Assembly: GCA_037954325.1 (NCBI GenBank)
Contig: JBBMNZ010000021.1
Span: 15,172,116 to 15,236,115, forward strand
Length of the DNA: 64,000 nucleotides
Source of the DNA: Fistularia commersonii
Taxonomy: Eukaryota; Chordata; Actinopteri; Syngnathiformes; Fistulariidae
Reading direction: 5' to 3'
Both the position numbers and the translations under genes were made by a program. Shown piece after piece: positions 47,561 to 58,736 of this stretch (position 1 is its first letter; every line of letters begins with the position of its first letter). Below the pieces are notes generated by a model. The model saw only the letters and a program-made list of their open reading frames with translations, made no database searches and was not told the origin of the DNA.

Positions 47561-48489
47561 TTCAATCTGGAGATCTCAGGAGAAACGCGCATTTTGAATT
47601 ATTTTCACTCGAGGTGCATGAATGCAACGCCGCCGTCGTGAAAGTGTGCCGACAAGCGCCGCCCCACTCGCGCTGATCAGCTGAGGAAAGTTCACGGCAA
47701 GATATTAGGAGATGGTCGGGGCTCTTCATGTTGCAAAGGCTTGTCAGTCAACTTAGTAATTCTGAAGCTTACGACACACTCACACACACACACACACACA
47801 CACGGACATCTCGGACAAAAAGTAGCATCTTGCATTTTTAAGAAAAACCCAACAAACAGCGCATCCGTGTGCGAACAGGAGGTCAATCCAAGAACAAATT
47901 CAATCATAAATTTCCCCCCCAAAAAGTCCAGATCTGTAAAATCCATCCTACGAGTGTCATTTTAAAAAAAGACAAGAATAATGATCTCATTATGACCTTA
48001 CTCACATCCCCATTATTCCAGCGGAGGAGGGCCGGCCTGGTAAATGAACGCTGTCAGGATCCATCAGAGTCTAGACGTGAGGTATCTTCCCGCTCTGAGG
48101 CCACCGAGTTTACACTGTCCATGGTCTAATGACTGTACGGGGGAGGAAACTCCTCGACCCGCTCCTGTCCGTCAACGCAAGGCCCTCCAACTCACGCTGA
48201 CTTTCTCACGAGGAGATAACGTGGACATATCGGATGATAAGAACGGGATTTTTCCAATAGTGAGGTTTGCAACCGTGAACGGAGACCATGTTTTCATCGC
48301 TGACAAAGAGTTTCGGGTACTTGTATGCTCGCTTTGCCGCGGCAGACCTGCCAGCTTCATCTCAACGGCTCTTGTGATTTATCGTTCTTTAGCTGTTTTT
48401 TCACATATAATGAGATGACGTGATCATGTCATGACATGAAATAGTGACAGAAATATCAGGGGTGAGAAAAAGAAAATGACAATTTTATA
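47561..48489. other. Unassigned sequence with a (CA)n tract
   Basis: A CA microsatellite lies at about 47776-47803. A splice-bounded open segment at 48022-48076 (+) is a weak exon candidate described in the findings. Nothing else was recognised. Confidence 0.45.
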
Positions 48490-48900
48490 TTTTAATGCTA
48501 TCATGAGGTATTTTTCCTCCTTTCGGTCTGCACCCGTAGGGGTTGCCGTTGTCCCGTTTGAAGAGCAATTTGAGGGCGTCAAAAACCTCCTTCCAAAATA
48601 AACTTAGTTTGGGACAAAGTCAAAATATATGTGTGCGGTCGGCGAGATCTTTACCCTCCAGCAAGAAGTACGAGTCTGCCCCCGTGATCCTATCTGGATA
48701 GGAGACGGCCGGGATGCAATGAGATGACCTGGACTCACGGATGTTTAGAACTCGACCTCCACATTCGGAGGGTTTGATTGAGCTCTTTAGCATTTAGAGG
48801 CTTCTACGTTGAAGGTCCCAAAAAAAACTCCTCCAAAGCTCATTTTGGTACCTTCCAAATATTGTCGCTAAAGGAGATACAAAGAGATGTCCGTGACTCG
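48490..48900 (-). pseudogene. L1-type LINE ORF2 C-terminal scrap
   Basis: On the minus strand one frame reads ADSYFLLEGKDLADRTHIF, stop, LCPKLSLFWKEVFDALKLLF, KRDNGNPYG (about 48680-48535). The arrangement 'D-x-THIF-W-x-CPKL-x-x-FW-x-x-VFDxL' is the end of ORF2 in vertebrate L1 elements, where a Trp stands at the position of this stop. Upstream there are more stops. It is a short dead fragment; family assignment is by memory of the motif. Confidence 0.5.
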
Positions 48901-49509
48901 GCTCGTGAAGCGAGGGGAAGGGCGAACTCTGTGTTTTTGGGGGTTTTCTTTGGCGGCGCCGCGTCCGGCGCTGTCATTTGCCATCGCAGCCTCTCCCCTC
49001 CGCTCTGACCCTCAGCCGTCTGCGATCTCCCGGAATAGAACCGAGGTGTTTCTATTCGCCGGCCCCTCGTCTCGAATCGGACCCGACAGGAGGGCCGTCG
49101 TCTTTTCCCGTCTCTAATTCTTCTTTTGCTTAAATCAGAACGGGTTCTTCATCTCGAGCCATCGGTTGTTGGACCTCGTGAGAAAAATAAATAAACGCTT
49201 GTGACTTGCGCCGTTTCGGGTGGCGGGGTGTCCTCCCCGTCCTCCGTCTGCAGATAACTCTGGAGAATAACTCAGCGCAGCATATTTGGAACACGCCGTC
49301 CGATAGCATAGGATGTACCATTCGGGGGCTTTTCGAGAGGCACTGGGTCACTATAATAATACCACAACGTCGAGATACGCGAATGGTAAAGACACAGATT
49401 GGACGTGGAATCCAGTCGCACCCCTGTCGACCAAGAGAAACAGCTCCGGGCAAATCACCAAAATGTCTTTCCAAGTTTGTGGACCGAAAGACTTCTCGAA
49501 GCGGGGCGT

Positions 49510-50330
49510 CAGTTCGACGTGGAGGTGAAATGCAAAGATGGGATGACAACAGTGCCCGAGTTTCGGCGACAGGAGCGGGGGCGAGCACTTTGCTCGACAT
49601 CCCAAAGTCTCAAAGGGCTACTTTGAGACGAGCACAGAATTAAGACAAAGGAGGGACCAGAGTTGTATGCTTTGTCACTGCCACGTCACATTCCACTATT
49701 GTTGCTTGCGTTAAAGCTGAGGTTTGAGGACTGAAGAACCTCACATGTGAGACTGAACAAATACCAGCGGCTGCTTTGGATAGGCCTCAGATCCAGGCGC
49801 CTCTGGCATCTGAAGACCCGATCCTAATCGGGCCCACATCATGAGGACTCGGGTATAAATGAGCCCCTTTCCAATGTTCGTCAAAACTCGAAGAAACTTT
49901 ACGGCGAAAATTTGATTCCAGGAAGTAGCCTCGTACAGGGAAACTTTTAGCTTAGCATTCATTAGCATTAGGGACTCGGTGACATGTACCTTAACCTCCG
50001 CACTCAAAAACAAACCACAGAAGAAGAAAAGGACGTCGAGGACAACATGGAGGTGGAATAGCAACCATGGACTACCAGATGGTTGAAGTGTTTTATCTTC
50101 TCCCTGCACCGCTCTACCATTTGAAGGGCCCCGTTAGGAGGTTCTCGCAGCTGAGATCCACATCCCCTGGTTCCCCAGCAAGTTCCAGGAACTGCGAAGA
50201 GTTCCCACAGCGAGACTCCGGCTTCAGTCCTAAAGTCCACTGATAGAAAGCGGTGGTTTTTCAGGTGGGAGAATCCACGCACAGCATCGGGGATCAAAGA
50301 GGTCCATCCCTGCGAGCTCCTCTTCATCTT
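49510..50330 (-). mobile_element. Harbinger-like transposon relic (copy C)
   Basis: Matches copy B along its length: CCCAAAGTCTCAAAGGGCT, GCACAGAATTAAGACAAAGG, GAGTTGTATGCTTTGTCACT, TGATTCCAGGAAGTAGCCTC, TTTAGCTTAGCATTCATTAG, AACATGGAGGTGGAA. The minus-strand frame 50327-50004 contains QMVERCREKIKHFNHLV, the helix-3-like part of the Myb/SANT domain (usual form QCREKIKKLK). It is a decayed non-coding copy now. Confidence 0.55.
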
Positions 50331-50765
50331 CTGCTGCCCAATTACTCTCAGACCTTAAACTGCTATCTCTCACGCTGAGCCCACGTCTGATGTTGCCGCC
50401 GTGATACGGCATAATAAAGCGCTCCCGGCAAGAACGTCTAAATGCTGCCGAAGACATTAATCAATACGCGTGATCTATAAAGCACTAATTGAAAGATGGG
50501 AATGTGTCAGAGGCCGATGGGGGCGGGGTTTGTTTTTCCTCATTCACACGTGTTGGAAGCCCAGGATGTGTCAGGGCTTCACATCCAAACATCTCTTCAG
50601 ACGGAGCGGCACCGGAGCTTTGACTGAAGTCAGCTTTTATCTGGTGACGCGCGGCAAAAACCCCCTCCAACCCCCGAAGGATTAACTGCCAGCAAATCTG
50701 CCCTCGCACGTATAAAAAAAAAAATAAAAAAAAAAGAAATAAAAAGTGAGACAAGCTCTTGCAGA
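50331..50765. other. Unassigned sequence
   Basis: Unique-looking, ending in an A-rich stretch at 50714-50746. No recognised gene. Confidence 0.5.
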
Positions 50766-50965
50766 GATACCAGTGGTGCACAAACATCAACAATAATAGC
50801 AACAGGCGCTGTCAGGACTCCATCACCGGCAACTATCCGCAGCCTAACTGCTTGGGCGAGCTCACCCTCGGGTTCAAATGTCAGCCTGTCACAGCAATTT
50901 TGCTAATCCTGTTGCAGATGTCCCGCCGGGAAGTAAAGAGCTTCTTCTGCTGCCGCGCGCTTTAA
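50766..50965 (+). CDS. Unassigned 66-codon frame with coding-like composition; possible terminal exon
   Basis: Starting just after CTCTTGCAG, the frame reads RYQWCTNINNNSNRRC, QDSITGNYPQPNCLGELT, LGFKCQPVTAILLILLQ, MSRREVKSFFCCRAL and stop. About 49 of 66 codons end in G or C, higher than the surroundings. A hydrophobic stretch (PVTAILLILL) precedes a basic/cysteine-rich end. AATAAA follows 10 bases after the stop, as in a 3' terminal exon. An alternative acceptor, CTAATCCTGTTGCAG, lies inside at 50904-50918 and would give only the last 16 codons. There is no upstream start codon in frame, so it would have to be a 3' exon. I do not recognise the protein. It may be chance. Confidence 0.25.
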
Positions 50966-52264
50966 AAAAAAAATAAAGTCTGTTATTTCCCGTTTTTTTT
51001 TCACGCAAACGAGGCATTCTGGCCTCCGCTTTTTCCTTTTTTTTTTTTATTTTATTTTTTTTTTTTAGGGGGATGAATTAAATAAAAGGGAAAAGAATCA
51101 GGGAAACTCAACGTCGTCGCTCGGCTTCATTTTGCACAAATGTCTCCAGGTATGGCGTGCTGTGATGGCTCTGTTCGTGCAAACTAGTGCGTGAAATTCT
51201 GCAGCCAAAAATAAAAAATAATAAAAGAAAAAAAAAAAAAAAAGCCGGGTGTCATGACTCACATCAGTATTAACGCTGCACAGATTTTCACAAGCAACTT
51301 TTTTTTTGCCGCCGTAATCTCCTCCTCCTCCGTTTTCAGATACGAGATGAACGATAGCGACGGATGAGTCAGGGGCGAAAGTAGGAATCCGTCCGTCGAT
51401 ATTTCGTTTTTTTCTCGTCGAATCCGCAAATCCGATAGCTCCCGTGTGTCGTCGGAGGGGAAGAGGACGACCAGACGGTGGGTGGCAAAAAAGGAGCTAA
51501 AGAGACATAAGCTAGCTTTCGAGCTAATCCTAGCATCAGCCCCCTCTCCGCTTAGCATGAATTCGAATACAAATCTGCACGGGCGGCTTCCTTATCGACC
51601 AGGTAGGAGGAGATTCTCAAGATTCGCAAATCTCAAGTCAGATGGTGACCAAGCAAGCGACCATTTCCTGTCTTCCCGGACACGATTATTGTATCTTCCC
51701 GTGTTCTGCTGCCTAACAGAACCTGCCTTTAGCTCGGGGCGGCAGATTAGCTACAGATTAGCCTCACTCGTCACTTCTGCCTTCAACTCAAATTCGAGGC
51801 GACGCCGACCGCCATCCCGTCCCGCCGTCCTCCTCCGGCCGGCCGTCAGTTTGTTTGTGCTCTTCATTCTCAACTAGGCCTCTTCTTCTTCTTCTTCTTC
51901 TTCTTCTCCCCTCCAAAAAAGCTCCCACTGACAGCAGCCCTCGCAATTAGGTCAGCCGTTGGCCTAGTTCCGGAGAGCGGAGAACTCGGGACCTAGATTT
52001 GCTTTGTCACTTGAGAGCATCGAAGACCACGCGCACCGGCAGCATGTCGGAAACCGTTCCGACGTGAACGCGTCAATTAGGAACGGAGGTTACGGGGCGG
52101 ATTTCCCGAGGTGGACTGAGGTTTGGCATCGGACCGTCGCGTCCTCACGTGGACGACCGCTTGCCGCGGCGCCGTTTGCAAAGTTCAGCCTTCTGGTGGC
52201 TCTGGAGCTCTTCCAATACATGTAGTTACACCCAAGATCATCAATAATCAAGTGGATGGATTGG
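50966..52264. other. Unassigned sequence with simple repeats
   Basis: T-rich tract at 51038-51067, A-rich tract at 51207-51243, and a (TTC)n run at 51881-51907. A 143-codon plus-strand frame at 51446-51877 has no recognisable features. Confidence 0.5.
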
Positions 52265-52650
52265 AGCCAACAGGGGCCAGACCAGGGGTGGTAGATGGTC
52301 TGGAGACGGTGACAATGATGAGAAGACAGGAGGCAGGGATGAAGATGGGGAGGTTCTCTTTGGGACGGACCAGGATGGAGAAGTGAGTCCATCAGAGGGA
52401 CGGCACATGGTAGATGTTCTGGAGAGAAGGTCAGAGATGGTTGGGTCATGGACTGAGGAGGGAGAGTGGATATATTGGTAGACGGACGCTGGAATTGGAG
52501 GTCTAGAGGAAGACCAGGGAGAAGATGGATGGACGTCGTGAGAGAAGATATGAAGGTAGTTGGTGTGAGAGAGGAGGATCCAGAGAACAGGGTTAGATGG
52601 AGAAGGTGGATTGGCTGTGGAGACCCTGAAGGGAAAAGCCCAAAGGGAGA
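52265..52650 (+). mobile_element. Decayed RTE-type LINE 3' fragment
   Basis: Aligns with 59410-59830 of the reference copy: GGTCTGGAGACGGTGACAAT, GGTTCTCTTTGGGACGGACC, GTGGATATATTGGTAGACGG, GGACGTCGTGAGAGAAGATA, GGTGTGAGAGAGGAGGATCC and CCTGAAGGGAAAAGCCCAAA. Several small deletions break the frame. The usual (GAA)n tail is reduced to GGGAGAGAAG. Confidence 0.8.
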
Positions 52651-52699
52651 GAAGATGGATTGAAACCATCTTCTGAACAGCATATCTGTTCATATCTGA

Positions 52700-53150
52700 A
52701 CTAAATGATAAGATCTTATGTTCCCGGCAGAGAGCTGCGTTCCTCTAATACAAACCTACAAGCAGTACCTTCTGCTCGCTCTAAGCGATCTCAGGCAAAA
52801 CTGTTCTCAGTTCTACTACCTCAGTGGTGGAACAAACTTCCGGAAGCAACAAGACTAGCATCGTCTCTCTCAACCTTCAAGAAACAGGTAAAAACTTTTC
52901 TCTTTCAGGACTTTTTACTGCGCTGATGCTCCAGATCAGGTTAGGCAACAAGTTAGGCTATGCAGTGTGTGTGTGTGTGTGTGTGTGTTTATGTACGTCT
53001 TTGTCCAAAAAAAAAAAAAAAAGAACACTAACCCCAGCTTACTGTTCTGTATATTTCCTGTGCATCTTATATTTGCAAGTGTTATTTGCAGTGCTTATGT
53101 CCTCTATTGTAAGTCGGATAAAAGCGTCTCCCAAATGTAATGTAATGAAA
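52700..53150 (+). mobile_element. L2-type LINE 3' end with coding remnant and conserved tail
   Basis: The frame 52705-52926 includes LRSSNTNLQAVPSARSKRSQ, LFSVLLPQWWNKLPEATRLA and SSLSTFKKQVKTFLFQDFLL. This 'x-WNxLP…A-S-L-x-x-FK-x-x-x-K-T-F-L' pattern ends the reverse transcriptase protein of L2/CR1-type LINEs. The 3' end GTAAGTCGGATAAAAGCGTC, TCCCAAATGTAATGTAATG matches the well-known tail of L2-type elements (…GGATAAAAGCGTCTGCCAAATG, (TAATG)n). A (GT)n at 52964-52988 and an A run at 53009-53023 interrupt it. Confidence 0.75.
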
Positions 53151-53234
53151 CCAACAAACCCATTCATTCACTATCAGCACCATCTATCCTGAGTCTGGAT
53201 CAACGGACATACAAACCCTCACTTTAGCTTCTCC

Positions 53235-53385
53235 CACAACTTCCTGGATGTTTTTGGGCTTTGGGAGGAACGCGGAGAACCCTGAGGAACCCCACGCAGA
53301 CACGAGGAGAACCTGGAGGCTCCACACCTGTGGGAATCCAACAGGAGACCTTCTTTCTGCGAGGCGGCGCCACCGACCAATCATG
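53235..53385 (-). repeat. Dispersed SINE-like repeat, central part
   Basis: Reverse strand of the family: GGATGTTTTTGGGCTTTGGG, AGGAACCCCACGCAGACACG, GTGGGAATCCAACAGGAGAC. Same segment as the copies at 8.9 and 43.2 kb. Confidence 0.65.
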
Positions 53386-54039
53386 CGTCGGTCTTGTTCT
53401 GTTGAGTATTCCGACACACTGTGTTGGACGCCCGCCGCTCTCTTCGGCTCAAAAGAAAAAAGGTTGGTATGTTTCAACTCTTTCAACATTTAACACCCTT
53501 GACAGCCTCCTAATCTGCGGGAACACCTCCGCTGAGGATCTGAAGGCGTTTGTCCACCAAGGAGGCAAACATTCGCGACGACCTTTCGCCGATATGACAT
53601 CATCCCGTTTTGTTATCCTCGTGAAAAATGGTCTCCTTTTGAGTCTTCGACCGACTCGGCGGCCGCCGAGCCTCCCGCAGCCCTCGCTGCCCTATTTTAA
53701 ATGACTGACGTGTTTTCCCAGGATGCGGGGGGTGATTCAACATAAGCGCATAGGCATTTATGAAGATTAAAAACTCCCAGCCCGCAGCGTTTGTCTGTTT
53801 TCCTTCAATATACAAACAAGCGCTCACATTCATGAGTTCATTTTAATCTTCTCTTTAATGACATTAACTGGTGTGGTGGAATCCGTCCGGGCCGGTTGGA
53901 TGCAGATGGTACGTCTGCAAAGCCACGCACGTAACACACTCCATTTAGGTCGTGGCTACTAATTTAATCTTGATTAATGATAAAGACCTCAAGAAAGGGT
54001 CTCGGGGCATTAGCATGATGGACGAGGCAGACGAGAGGG
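53386..54039. other. Unassigned sequence
   Basis: No gene or repeat recognised. Confidence 0.5.
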
Positions 54040-54260
54040 CGCTGGTTGAAGGGCAATTTAAGAAATTTCCCGATGGAAATATAAATAGACTTTGCTTTTG
54101 CACACCCATAACTACACAATAAGGTAGATAAGCACAACAATAACCATATCAATGAATATGAGTGTAAATATGAAATAGAAGAGACATGCCACAACAACAA
54201 CAGCAAGGGTAACAGAATGAAAAAGGAAAAACCAAAACAACCACAAGGAAAAAAAAAATG
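54040..54260 (-). mobile_element. Relic of the LINE 3' region seen at 11 kb
   Basis: Bases with GAATATGAGTGTAAATATGA, CACAACAACAACAGCAAGGG and ACAGAATGAAAAAGGAAAAA parallel 11085-11225 (GAATATAAATATAAGTCG, AACAACAACAAGAAGATCAG, ACAGAATGAAAAAACAAACA). The terminal GATCAATAAAGTTT part is missing here. Similarity is moderate. Confidence 0.4.
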
Positions 54261-54437
54261 GATAAGCAGGGTGAGAATGGAGTGACAACTACAAGAATTA
54301 AAAAAAAAGATAGATAACGGAATTAGGACATGACGTGTGAATGAGTGAAGTAGTGGATGTGGGTGGGAAGAAGTTAGCGCATCACTTCAACCCTCCATTA
54401 GCACCTCCCAGCAGACTATGCTGGAGCTAGCATAGCG

Positions 54438-55505
54438 GGTTGATAATGTTAGCTCGCGTCCAGGTAGGCAGTACTAGTTTTGTACTAGGTTGTTAATAGC
54501 GTTGTACAAATACGTTGGTCGGTAATGTTAGCTTTGTACAAGTTCGCAGGTGGGTAATGTTAGCTCTGCGCTCAGGTCCGTAATGTTAGTTTCGCACGAG
54601 CATGCATGTCGCTAACAGCTTTCTATGGGTGTGGACTTCGGCAATGTTAGCTTTGCGGTAGGACGCAGGTCGGTAACGTTAGGTTTGTATGAGCATGTGG
54701 GTCAGTAATAGCTTTGTAAAGGGTTGAAGTTTGGTAATGTTAGCTTTATACATGCGTGTAGGTTAGCAATGTTAGCTTTGTATGTTTTGCAGGTCGGTAA
54801 CGTTAGTTTTGTATTAGCATGCACGTTGGTAATAGCTTTGTATAAGAAGGAAGGTGAGTAATGTTAGCTTTGTACTCACATGCAGGTCAGTAATGTTAGC
54901 TTTGTGCGAACGTGCAGGTCAGCAACGTTAGATTTGCACAGTAGTGTTAGATTTGTACTAGCATGCAAGTCGCTTTTTTCACAAGTGCTATGTCCACTAA
55001 CGTTAGGTTTGTGCGAGCACACAGGTCGTGATATTAGATTTGTTCGAGCATTCAAGTATGTAATGTTAGCTTTGTACAAGCGCGTGGGTCAGTGATGTTA
55101 GTTTAGAATGAGTACACATGTTGGTAATGACTTTGTATGAGGATAAAGATCAGTAATGTTAGCTTTGTGCTAGCGTGCAGGTCAGTAACGTTAGACTTGT
55201 GCAAGCGTGCAGATCAGTGATAGCTTTTCTAAAGTGTGCAGTTCGGTAATGTTAGCTTTGTATGGGCATGCAAGTGGGTAATGTTAGCTTTGTATAAGTG
55301 CGCGGGTTGGTAATGGTAGACTTGTATGAGCATGCGTGTTGGGTAATAGCTTAGTACGAGGATAAATGTTGGTAATGTCAGCTTTATACTAGCGTGCAGG
55401 TCAGCAATATTAGCTTTGTACTTGCGTGCAAGTTGGCAATAGCTTTTTCTAAGTGTGCACTTCAGTAATGTTAGCTTTGTATGAGCGAACAGGAGATGTT
55501 AGCAA
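54438..55505. repeat. Minisatellite array 4, about 31-bp unit
   Basis: About 33 diverged units near GGTCAGTAATGTTAGCTTTG then TACGAGCATGCA. Spacing between AATGTTAGCTTTG words is usually 26-33 bases. It shares nothing with the GTGAATGA arrays, so it is a separate origin. Subtypes alternate: 'GTAATAGCTTTGT' units recur roughly every fourth or fifth unit (near 54710, 54830, 55125, 55345). Confidence 0.9.
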
Positions 55506-56168
55506 GGTAACAGCGTTGCTAACACGAGTAGCAAGAGTGCCACCGGTCAACACTCCGGGACTCCAATCCAGAAACAAAAAGTCGACGTCAGATAAATGGA
55601 GCAGTCCAGCGGCGAGATGGTTCTCTGTGGACTGTCAGCTCCCTCCTCTCACGGTAGACTGATTCAGCTGATGACAATCATGAACCGCCGCCAGAAAGAC
55701 AGCGTTAAACCAAATCCGGCAGCTGAATCACGGTAGTGGAAGGTAAAACACAGGTCATGCTGAAGAGGAAAACGAACCATTCTTAAGTTCAGGTATCGAC
55801 TAATGAAGTAAAATTTCGACCGACTGTTTCCAAAACCTTTAATTGGCTGGATTAACTTTCCAATCGACAGCAGCCCCGTCATCCACGCGGCTGTTTCCGC
55901 TTCGGCTGGTATTTACGTGAAGGCGTCACAGAAAGTGGGTCAGCAAACATCGGTTATGTATTCTTATCACGCCACCAGGAGGGACTATCACAATTCATGC
56001 CGTGCGGAAATCCAAACACGCATACTTGATGCATTTCATCCGTATGCCTCGCCGTTGCTGCAGAAACGGGTGCGATGTGTGAAGCGTTTCGCCGGGAGGA
56101 TTTTTGTTTTTTCTCCCTTCAAATCTGCTCCGTTGCTCTGACAAGTTGTCAATGACTCAGCCTGGTGA
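55506..56168. other. Unassigned sequence
   Basis: No gene or repeat recognised. Confidence 0.5.
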
Positions 56169-56187
56169 GGGGGGGGGGGGGGGGGGG
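56169..56187. repeat. poly(G) run of 19
   Basis: Nineteen consecutive G, followed by CTGGGGG. A homopolymer of this length is mutable and prone to length error in assemblies. Confidence 0.9.
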
Positions 56188-57399
56188 CTGGGGGCAGAGA
56201 GGTTAGCATGAATTAGCGCCCCGCCGCTAAGCTACTGTGACGCTGCAAGACGATGATACAATTATCCGCACGCTCTTCTGACGAGCGAAGGTCACTTCGG
56301 GCCACTGGCTGTCGTAAATAACCTTGTTGATCATCTGTGACTTCGCAAACGCAGGTTACATTGTCCGGTGTGAGTGGACGCGGGTTGGATTGCTGGGAAC
56401 GTGTTGGAAGCCCGACGTTATTAGATACTCCGGCAAACCGAGTTGCAATGCATACAAGCGGGGACGAGGTAATAAGAGGAGAATCCAGGGAATGCAGAGT
56501 GAGAGTGTTGCCAGGAGAGGCAGGAGAGGCCGTGCCTCACTTGCCAATCTTGGAAAGACAAAAATGTAAAATACAAAAGAATGAAATGGTATTATTCATC
56601 ACTGATTCGCACTAGAAGGTATTTTTTATCTAACTTCACCAGTTTTAGATTGTTTTTTATTCCAGATTGTTGGATTTTTTTACCTTTGCTGTTCAAATAC
56701 TGTGAAGAGATGTGCGGTGAGGCAGCGGGCTGTTGGGCCTCAATGACAGCTGACAGCTGGCCTGCTCTGCACTAAAACTGCTGTCTCTTTGTATGTCGCT
56801 ATTAAAATGTTTAAACACATTCGCTATATGAACTACATTTTCAACATTTGTCAACAACTGTATGCGTGTTACTAGTTTCTTTGGCTGAGCGATCATAAAA
56901 CAGCTGCAAAGAGCCGCTAAGTGAGGCACGCAGTTCTCCTGCCTCATGGTTGGGGGCAGTAGTGATTCCAGGGATTCTTCTCGCAACTCCTCGGCTGCAG
57001 AACGCAACGCTATCCATTTATTTTTTTCAAAATGGAGGATCACATATCCAAACTCAGACCATTTTTGAAATCGTACTCGCATGGGCTTCATTTTGAAGTC
57101 AAGGTAAGACCATAACTTTTAAACATAACTTATTAACTGCTGCCCATCAAATGGTGAATAAGCTGCTCTGTCGGGTTTGTAAATGTGATTCTGGTGAAGT
57201 CAGTGCCATGAATCTCACCGCCCGTCACGAGAGAGAGCAGACTTGGGGTCAACAGTTCAGAACTGCTTAAAGAACCGACTGGTTTGATAGCAACTGTAAT
57301 AATATGCTATATATGCGGAGTCGGTACGGGGGGGTTTGATACCGAGGCACGTCGCAAGAAAACCGGTTGATAGATTTGAAATGCTGCCATCAGTTCTGT
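56188..57399. other. Unassigned sequence
   Basis: No gene recognised. GTGCCTCACTTG (56532), GTGCGGTGAGGCAGC (56712) and AGTGAGGCACGC (56921) recall words at 19.36-19.68 kb and may mark an old repeat. Minus-strand frame 56693-57091 (132 codons) has no recognised motif. Confidence 0.4.
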
Positions 57400-58180
57400 T
57401 TGAGAGAACTTGGTTCACCTTAATGGAAGTCGAACTCCGTTGTCTCACTCCCACGTTTGAGCGCTCCATGATGCAAACGCTCAGAAAGGGTTGAAAGATG
57501 TCTCTCTGACAGAAAAGTTCCCAGAAAAGAACCCAGGTTGAAAAAAGGACAACCTGGAATTCGGTTCTTGAGGCCTTTTAGTTTTGTATTCCTGCAGTTA
57601 GTGAGGGACCACTCACCTCTGCAAGGGGGCGTTTTAAGCTCCGCGATCAAAAACAAACCGCCGAAGAAGAAGAAGAAGAAGAAGAAGAGGCAGACGAGGT
57701 GAACAACATGGAGGTGGAAGCTGCCGCAGCGTTCATGTTATAATAACCATCAGATGGTGGAAGGGTTTCTATCTTCTCCCTGCTCTGCCTCGCCTTGTGG
57801 AGAACCCTGTTAGCCGTTAGCTAACGCCATGATTATTTGGCCCAAAATGTTGATGTTCCACTGCGAGGCCTGGAAACCCTTTCCAGAAGGAGCAGGACAA
57901 AACAGCCTGGACCTCTTTGTGCAAGAAAACCATTTCGTCGCAAGAAAACGTCCGTCTAGATTTATAAAAATAGCGCCCCGCATCCCGCTAGTAGTATCAG
58001 GTAATGGCCGTGGGTAACCAGCTCCACCAGTCACTTCCATCCAGTTACTACTTCCTATTTCCTTTGCTTTTAGAATACATGAAATAACAATCTGGTTCTC
58101 GGAACGGCAAAAAGTTCCTACAGGGAGAACGTGACTGCTGCTAGCATTCAAAGCACAGCAGTCCCTGAAGATACCAATTT
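57400..58180 (-). mobile_element. Harbinger-like transposon relic (copy D)
   Basis: Shares CCTTTTAGTTTTGTATTCCT, AAAAACAAACCGCCGAAGAA (then (GAA)n to 57688), GAACAACATGGAGGTGGAAG, CCATCAGATGGTGGAAGG, TTCTATCTTCTCCCTGCTCT and CCGTTAGCTAACGCCATGAT with copy B. The minus strand reads SREKIETLPPSDG near 57780 and KEVQAVLSC near 57910, decayed Myb/SANT helices. No terminal repeats or target duplication were identified. Confidence 0.55.
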
Positions 58181-58727
58181 AATCTGTCCCAGAAGTGGGT
58201 TCGCATGTTGATTTTTTTCATATGTTGAAAGAATTTTCCCCATTTGAAATAAGAGAAAACAAATTATATTCATTATATTCAGGTGCCATATGTGCAACAC
58301 GTACACCACATTCGTGCTTCATTTCCAAAGAACATCTTCTTTCTGGGTTCACCACTTGCTTTCTTAGGGCCCCAATATTAATATTTAAAAAGATACAAAA
58401 AATAAACACAAAGTTATAAAATTATGCACCACAAGAGATATGTTCTGTTCCAACTGACCGGGTGACGTGGCCGAGGAATGCTAGAAGCTACGAGATGTTC
58501 TTCAAGGCGGAAGCGTTGCCACTTTAGAAGATTCGGCGGCTTCATGAAGCATATTTGAGTTGCAGGAGCTCGCTTAGCGCGTACCGCGCTAATTTCAAAT
58601 TTTGATTTTCTCACTCTTGCATTATGGATTCCTTGAAATACCTTTTTTTTTTCAAATTTAAAGGATAAAATTAGCTTGAATCCTGCTACATATCTTTAAA
58701 AAAAAAAAAATTCTGACATTTTTCCTC
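58181..58727. other. Unassigned sequence
   Basis: AT-rich unique-looking DNA before the RTE insertion. It includes an A run at 58698-58710. Confidence 0.5.
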
Positions 58728-58736
58728 AGGTTTTTC

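Noticed and set aside
49254..49385. 132-bp plus-strand segment after CTCCGTCTGCAG with an open frame
   Set aside because: The donor (ATGGTAAAG) is weak, codon bias is absent, and it abuts the Harbinger-like copy; not supported enough to list as an exon.
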